Shown here: one piece after another, positions 6,197 through 10,243 of the stretch | Layout: every line of letters starts with the position of its first letter | How positions within the stretch are numbered: position 1 is the first letter of the stretch | Assembly (NCBI GenBank): GCA_937983075.1 | Contig: CALKAQ010000166.1 | Coordinates: 1-10,243 of the forward strand | Length of the DNA: 10,243 bases | Direction of reading: 5' to 3' | Source: an uncultured bacterium | Lineage (GTDB): Bacteria > Bacillota > Limnochordia > DTU080 > JAAYLA01 | Notes under the pieces: generated by a model | What the model was told of the DNA's origin: nothing | The model's input: only the letters and a program-made list of their open reading frames with translations | Databases searched by the model: none | Translations under genes and position numbers: made by a program

Positions 6197-6205
6197 GCCA
6201 GCCGG
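6156..6205 (+). other. Inverted repeat across the 3' end of ccdA
   Basis: CCGGCTGG (6156-6163) and CCAGCCGG (6198-6205) are perfect complements around the ccdA stop codon with a 34-nt loop; CCAGCC recurs at 6211-6216. There is no T-run on either strand, so termination between the two convergent genes, which are only 31 nt apart, is not explained by a canonical terminator. Confidence 0.3.
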
Positions 6206-6227
6206 ACACACCAGCCGTACTGTCCCA

Positions 6228-6911
6228 TCACGCCTCAGAAACGTGCTTCGACGTCGATAAAGGCTCCTCGTCGTCGTTTTTTTGCTCTCCGGCGGCATGA
6301 ACCTCCGGCACCCAAACGCCGGATGAAATCATCATCTTAAAGCCGTCTTCAACGGACACATCCAAAATCCGCACCGACGATCTCGGCACGACGACAAAAA
6401 AGCCGGTCGTCACGTTCGGCACGGTAGGAATAAACAGTGTAATCAAATCTTCGCCGGTTTCGTTTGTCAAGATCGTCGGCTCTTCGTTTGTAATAAAGCC
6501 GAGCGAATAGACGCCGTCTCGCGGCCATTCGAGCATGACGACATGCCGAAATCCCTTTTTCGTATCCAAACGAAACGCATCAATGAGCTGCTTGATCGCC
6601 GAATAAATATTTCCGATCAGCGGGATGCGCGTGAACAAAGTTTCCTCGATAAATTGAATGATCCGTCTGCCGACGACGTTGGCCGCAAACATCCCCACAA
6701 GAAGGACGAGTAGCACCGTCAGGACCGCGCCGGCTCCCGGAATGATTTCATCCTGCCGGAGAATAAACGACGCCAGCCGCCCCAGTGCATTGTCCGCCGC
6801 ACTGAAGGCCGTCCACAACAAATAAATTGAAGCGACAAGAGGAAGCAGTACAAAAATCCCTGTGATAAAATAAGTGCGGATCAAGCGAAAAAAGCTTCTC
6901 GACAATCCCAT
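6228..6911 (-). CDS. DUF502 (COG2928) membrane protein
   Basis: The family is defined by two N-terminal membrane helices and a conserved soluble domain of unknown function. Here, counting from the ATG at 6911, helices lie near residues 14-36 (YFITGIFVLLPLVASIYLL) and 59-80. They are followed by the signatures RIPLIGNIYSAIKQ (95-108), FIPTVPNVTTGFFVVVP (160-176) and VEDGFKMMISSGVWVPE (187-203), and by a polar acidic tail of about 20 residues. The start is uncertain. AAAGGA at 6919-6914 is only two bases from this ATG, eight bases from a TTG at 6905, and lies inside the frame if an ATG at 6929 is used. The gene lies 76 nt after the AsmA/TamB-like gene with no clear promoter between them, so they may be cotranscribed. 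A link to envelope or lipid functions is inference from this neighbour only. Confidence 0.87.
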   Translation of the reverse strand: MGLSRSFFRLIRTYFITGIFVLLPLVASIYLLWTAFSAADNALGRLASFILRQDEIIPGAGAVLTVLLVLLVGMFAANVVGRRIIQFIEETLFTRIPLIGNIYSAIKQLIDAFRLDTKKGFRHVVMLEWPRDGVYSLGFITNEEPTILTNETGEDLITLFIPTVPNVTTGFFVVVPRSSVRILDVSVEDGFKMMISSGVWVPEVHAAGEQKNDDEEPLSTSKHVSEA

Positions 6912-6987
6912 CGTCCTTTCACACACCATCGAATATGCTTATTTTACCACCTTCTTTGCTGATGCGCCGCCTTTCAGCAGATCGAAG

Positions 6988-9096
6988 TCATGCCGTGCGC
7001 GGTTTGTCCATAAATCCGAAGCGCTCCACACGCAGCTCGCTTTCTTGGAGTTCCAACACCAGCTCGATCCCGGAATTTCTTTCGGCCGTGTCAGCCCAAA
7101 GCAAATTCAGCGTTGCCTGAGGCTGCGCCAACGTTCCGCTCACCGCAATTTCTCCTCGAATCGGACCGTTCAGCAGCGCTGCCGGCAGCGGCTGTCCCAT
7201 CAGTTGGAGAAGATCCCGCAGATCTTCGCCTTCCACCACAATCGTTGTTTCCGTGCTCACCTCCTCCGAAGCGCCAGGCAGAAACACTCCGGCGACTTGA
7301 TAAGTGCCGCCGCCTGAACGCACCGCAGTCAGTCCTTCGATCGCCACCCCTTCCGTCGATAAGCGGACCGTACCGTGCACAGCGTGGAAAGCCGCCGGAC
7401 CTAACCGCAAGCCGTCCGACATGACTTGTGCCACAAGCACCGGCTCCGTCAAAGAGCCTGTCAAGCGTCCGTCGACCACATCAATGCGACCGCCCGCGAC
7501 TTGGCCGAACCGCTCCTCAAACGCTTGAATTTCACCGAGGGACCAATCTGCAGCGGCAAAGCGCAGATCAATCGAACCCTGGTCCTCGTTGATCACCACG
7601 ATGCCTTCGGCCTGCAGCCGGCCAGCGCCTAAATAGGCATGCACCTCAGACAAATGGACTCGCCCGTCACCCCAGGCAAAACTGCCGGTGACCCGATCCA
7701 TCGGCTGACCCCAAACCTCGGCATCAAGCACCTCCACATCGCCTGTGGCCCCAACGGCCCCTAACGGGCCGGAAAACGCCAACGTGCCGTTCAATCGACC
7801 GGACAACGGCAAATGATCCGCTTTAAGAATCGCCAGCAAATCAATGAGTCTGCCCGCTCGTGTATCCAATGCAATTTCCAAATAACCCGGAAACGCTTCC
7901 TCGGGACGAGCGAACATAAACACACCGTCGAGATCGTAGCGGCCTACTTCCTGCTCTACACGCACATCGGCAAAGACAAGATGTTCAGGTGTTACGGCGA
8001 CATAGCCTTCCGCCCACCGGTGCGGCCGCCCCCAGACGAGTCCCTCTCCGATTGTCGCTTCCCCCTGGAGCACAAAATCATCGAAGGAGCCACTCAGCGT
8101 ACCCGAAAACGTGCTTTCCCCGTCAAAGCCGTACCGACCTAAGAACGGAATGTCTGCGGCCAAATCAAGTTCCACGGCAGCGATGTCCAAATGCATGCCT
8201 TCCTGCGCCGAAACCGTGCCTGAAACACGGATTCGGCCATCCCCGAGGCCGGTACCAAGGGCATCGATGCTCCAGATGCCATCATCGTAACGATAATCCC
8301 CTTCGACCCTCCCGACGCGATAAACATCATCGCCGACGGCGAATCGTATTCGTTCTCCTTGCACCGCTCCCGCGATCTGCAGAGAACCGTCATCCCATTC
8401 AACTTGTCCGCTGCCGCGCAGTACACCGGCGAATCGTTCTCCCTGGACAGCAAAACGGTACCGGTCAACTCGAAGTCCGTCCGCCTTCAAGGTGCCTTTC
8501 ATGTCGAATTCCGCAGTTGTTGCTCCGAAGGTCTCGTCGTGCAGAATCAGTTGACCTTCACTCACCTGGAACCGAATGGGGAATCTCCACGCTGCCCCGG
8601 TCGATCGCTTCGGCGCTGCGAGAGATGTCTGGGGGCTTGGCTGCACCTGATCTTTCGCCGCATGTTCCGGCCGGACGGGTGCAACCCCCGGCAACGCTGC
8701 CGTCACAACCGGCTTTTCAACGCGAATTTCACGCACCTGAGGGCTTTCCCCCCGGATGAGCGGCAGCCAGTCGAAGACCATTACCACGCGCTCGGCACGG
8801 ACTTCTTCGACTTCGGGCACTTGGGAACGCGGATGGAACACCACGTCATCCAAAGTTGCTCGCCCCCATCCCTCCAGGCGCATCTCTTTCACCTGCAGCT
8901 GCATGCCTTGGTTGGCGGCAAGTTGCCCGGCAAATTCACCTAGCCAAGCAGGGGCCGGACCGGCGTGCAGGAAATAAGGTAAACATGCGACGCTGAGGAT
9001 GGCAAGAATAGCTGCACCTATCAAACGCCGTACCCAATTCGCCATCCGCAGCGTACGAAACCAAGTCAACAAAAGCGAGTAAACCATCGGCGGCAC
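6988..9096 (-). CDS. AsmA/TamB-like membrane-anchored repetitive beta protein
   Basis: The protein has 702 residues. A basic N-terminus (RTLRMANWVRR) leads into one membrane helix (about 26-44), then a short Gly-Trp-Gly motif region typical of AsmA-like starts (MRLEGWGRATLDDVVFHP, 72-89). A Pro/Ala/Gln-rich linker (133-168) follows, then about 530 residues of alternating short beta strands. TamB/DUF490-like units are seen, for example GPLGAVGATGDVEVLDAEVWG (split at 443-453 and 454-463), GSFAWGDGRVHLSEVHAYLG (471-490) and RGEIAVSGTLAQPQATLNL (647-665). There are only two cysteines or so. Well-studied AsmA-like proteins form long grooves that carry phospholipids between the inner and outer membranes of diderms; this one is shorter and ends in a repeat unit. 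The start is GTG at 9096 behind a GGGGGG-type site. It is divergent from a secreted protein gene and upstream of the DUF502 gene. The assignment rests on pattern, not on a catalytic motif. Confidence 0.72.
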   Translation of the reverse strand: MPPMVYSLLLTWFRTLRMANWVRRLIGAAILAILSVACLPYFLHAGPAPAWLGEFAGQLAANQGMQLQVKEMRLEGWGRATLDDVVFHPRSQVPEVEEVRAERVVMVFDWLPLIRGESPQVREIRVEKPVVTAALPGVAPVRPEHAAKDQVQPSPQTSLAAPKRSTGAAWRFPIRFQVSEGQLILHDETFGATTAEFDMKGTLKADGLRVDRYRFAVQGERFAGVLRGSGQVEWDDGSLQIAGAVQGERIRFAVGDDVYRVGRVEGDYRYDDGIWSIDALGTGLGDGRIRVSGTVSAQEGMHLDIAAVELDLAADIPFLGRYGFDGESTFSGTLSGSFDDFVLQGEATIGEGLVWGRPHRWAEGYVAVTPEHLVFADVRVEQEVGRYDLDGVFMFARPEEAFPGYLEIALDTRAGRLIDLLAILKADHLPLSGRLNGTLAFSGPLGAVGATGDVEVLDAEVWGQPMDRVTGSFAWGDGRVHLSEVHAYLGAGRLQAEGIVVINEDQGSIDLRFAAADWSLGEIQAFEERFGQVAGGRIDVVDGRLTGSLTEPVLVAQVMSDGLRLGPAAFHAVHGTVRLSTEGVAIEGLTAVRSGGGTYQVAGVFLPGASEEVSTETTIVVEGEDLRDLLQLMGQPLPAALLNGPIRGEIAVSGTLAQPQATLNLLWADTAERNSGIELVLELQESELRVERFGFMDKPRTA

Positions 9097-9141
9097 ACCT
9101 ATCCCCCCCTTTCGATGCCAGGCTCCTGCTATGAGAATTGG

Positions 9142-9153
9142 ACATCACGATGT
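9142..9153. promoter_or_regulatory. Operator-like palindrome ACATC-AC-GATGT
   Basis: Perfect 5-bp arms with a 2-bp centre lie between the two divergent genes, about 45 nt upstream of the AsmA-like start and 85 nt before the plus-strand -10. A shared regulator is possible but not shown. Confidence 0.3.
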
Positions 9154-9235
9154 GAAGGGCCTTTAGGCAATGCCGGGATACGATGGCAAACGCTTCCGCG
9201 AACGGGGGAATCGCCTAGTTTCGTGCCGAACCAAT

Positions 9236-9244
9236 TGCTATAAT
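9236..9244 (+). promoter_or_regulatory. Extended -10 promoter of the secreted repeat protein
   Basis: The sequence TGCTATAAT is a perfect extended -10 element. No good -35 is present 16-18 nt upstream, which is common for extended -10 promoters. Transcription should start near 9251, about 68 nt before the ATG at 9319. Confidence 0.6.
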
Positions 9245-9318
9245 TAGGACAAGAATGGGACAAGGAGCCCCGATTTGTGAACAACATCAAGCCCCGACGC
9301 CTTGGAGGAAAACAAACA

Positions 9319-10243
9319 ATGAAGGTTGTCGCTGAACGCCTCATTCACAGCATTTGGAAAATGCTTTTGCCCCTCGTGCTGCTGCTCGGGCAAACCAGTC
9401 TGGTCGCTGCGGAAAGCGCAGATACGTTTCGTGTGACAGTCGTTGACGCTTCGCGAATCACGATAACGGCGGACGGTCAATCCTTGGAAACTCCGTTCGG
9501 GTTCCGCGCTTACCTCCGCGTAGTTCCTCCAAGCCACGGCGACCAACCGGGATTGCTCCAAATCATTCAACCCGTTCTCACACTCGGTGGAGAAACGCAT
9601 CAGCTTTCTCATCGCAGTACGGAATGGTCGGAAATCAACGCGGTCACCGGTATCCCTGTTTTCAATGACACCTTCCCCGAATTCGAGGAATACGGCATTT
9701 ATTTGGAAGACATCCTCGCCGCGATTTATTTGCCGAACGTAAGTCAAGAAACTTTGTCCTCTTCGTACACGTATGATGTCGAACGGACATTCCAAACACC
9801 GGTAGGACCTTGGCCTGCCGTCATCAGTCGAACACTGCGTTCCAACCGCGCCAACGAGCTCAATCTCTCACTGCAGGGCCAAGTGCGGCGGTCTACGTTA
9901 ATCAACCGCCCCGGCATTAACCAATATGGCAGCGGTGTTCTCGAAATCGATCCGAATACCGGGCAAGTGACGGCAGCAGCCATCACCACGGTCACTACGA
10001 TAAGTGATCCCGCAAACACGGTTGAAACCCGCACCCGGCTTACCCTTTCCATCGTGCGTCAAAATTTGCCGTCGAGCATTTCACTCGACGAGATCGTCTT
10101 CAACGCGGTAGTACCGGTCGTCGTGGACGATGAACCGGTCGTCGTGGACGATGAACCGGTCGTCGTGGACGATGAGCCGGTTGTGGTAGACGATGAGCCG
10201 GTTGTGGTAGACGATGAGCCGGTTGTGGTAGACGATGAGCCGG
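9319..10243 (+). CDS. Secreted protein with C-terminal VVVDDEP heptad repeats, 3' end beyond window
   Basis: The 308 visible codons begin with a signal peptide: basic residues Lys2, Arg7 and Lys14, a hydrophobic core (15-24, MLLPLVLLLG), and a probable signal peptidase I site after Val-Ala-Ala31. Residues 32-265 form a beta-rich domain with no cysteine that I do not recognise; the segment GSGVLEIDPNTGQVTAAAITT is loosely like secreted DUF6263-type proteins. From residue 267 the heptad VVVDDEP is repeated six times without any change and continues past the edge. The ATG at 9319 follows GGAGG by ten bases; an in-frame GTG at 9277 with AAGGAG is an alternative. The protein is probably outside the cell, with the acidic repeat acting as a stalk, spacer or cation-binding segment before an unseen C-terminus, which may carry an anchor. 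Confidence 0.8.
   Translation, partial: MKVVAERLIHSIWKMLLPLVLLLGQTSLVAAESADTFRVTVVDASRITITADGQSLETPFGFRAYLRVVPPSHGDQPGLLQIIQPVLTLGGETHQLSHRSTEWSEINAVTGIPVFNDTFPEFEEYGIYLEDILAAIYLPNVSQETLSSSYTYDVERTFQTPVGPWPAVISRTLRSNRANELNLSLQGQVRRSTLINRPGINQYGSGVLEIDPNTGQVTAAAITTVTTISDPANTVETRTRLTLSIVRQNLPSSISLDEIVFNAVVPVVVDDEPVVVDDEPVVVDDEPVVVDDEPVVVDDEPVVVDDEP
10117..10243 (+). repeat. 21-bp in-frame tandem repeat, six full copies, continuing off the edge
   Basis: Six exact-length units occupy 10117-10242, each encoding VVVDDEP; a partial unit (VVP) precedes them. Units 1 and 2 are identical, unit 3 differs from them by one base, and units 4-6 are identical to each other but use other synonymous codons for the three valines (GTT GTG GTA in place of GTC GTC GTG). 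The array thus has two DNA subfamilies but one peptide sequence. Confidence 0.97.

Larger units (their letters stand above)
9097..9318. other. Divergent promoter region of the AsmA-like and secreted protein genes
   Basis: Besides the plus-strand promoter, the region holds ACATC-AC-GATGT (9142-9153) and a short hairpin-rich stretch (9156-9215, with TGCC/GGCA pairing at 9171-9174 and 9185-9188). No convincing minus-strand promoter was found. A GTG at 9277, nine bases after AAGGAG, is in frame with the downstream ATG and would lengthen the secreted protein by 14 residues. Confidence 0.45.

Noticed and set aside
6930..6990. Frameshift truncating the AsmA-like protein
   Set aside because: Another frame continues for some 16 codons past the stop and ends in a basic tail, but it has no repeat-like sequence, so a normal stop at 6988 is the simpler reading.
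7989..8759. 256-codon plus-strand open frame opposite the AsmA-like gene
   Set aside because: Its composition is Arg/Pro/His-rich and it has no ribosome site. The minus-strand frame has the membrane anchor and the regular beta pattern.
9156..9235. Possible c-di-GMP or c-di-AMP riboswitch upstream of the secreted protein
   Set aside because: GGCAAAC and GCCGAACC fragments caught the eye, but the conserved GEMM core is absent, and the stretch lies upstream of the extended -10 promoter rather than in the leader.

Overview
The window looks like a chromosomal segment from a Firmicute, probably Bacilli-like and of moderate-to-high GC. The grounds are strong AGGAGG-type ribosome sites, frequent TTG and GTG starts, sigma-A-type promoters with extended -10 elements, a Bacillus-length GuaB (489 codons, catalytic Cys308) and a stand-alone CcdA. 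The genus cannot be fixed from the sequence alone.

Left part (1-4611, all minus strand). A gene for a conserved DUF1015 protein lies upstream of a probable guaB - CPBP protease - folP transcription unit. A sigma-A-like promoter at 3197-3226 overlaps the end of the DUF1015 gene and drives guaB through a leader of about 150 nt. guaB (IMP dehydrogenase, GTP synthesis) is intact except for one in-frame TAA at 2458-2460, inside the second CBS domain. A long hairpin spans the guaB stop codon. It is followed by a CPBP-family membrane protease and by the start of folP (dihydropteroate synthase, folate synthesis), which runs off the left edge.

Middle part (4612-6227). A 330-nt intergenic region between the DUF1015 leader and a small plus-strand gene carries two palindromes with the same arms and spacer (GGGAC-N7-GTCCC) and further arms of the same kind. 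The small gene (4942-5103) encodes a 53-residue four-cysteine protein. An 82-nt foldback element (5139-5220) follows it. Next come two perfect palindromes, a near-consensus promoter (TTGACC, 17 nt, TATAAT) and ccdA, which encodes a membrane carrier of thiol reducing power.

Right part (6228-10243). A minus-strand pair encodes a 702-residue membrane-anchored AsmA/TamB-like repetitive protein and, downstream, a DUF502 membrane protein; the pair converges on ccdA. Divergent from it, a plus-strand gene for a secreted protein starts near 9319. It has a signal peptide, a domain of about 230 residues that I do not recognise, and a run of perfect VVVDDEP heptad repeats that leaves the right edge. The right half therefore looks like an envelope or surface region.

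The observations most worth checking are the guaB nonsense codon, the AsmA/TamB-like protein in an apparently Gram-positive background, the expanding heptad repeat, the small Cys protein with its flanking palindromes, and the structured element at 5139-5220. No RNA gene of a known family, insertion sequence or CRISPR array was seen.
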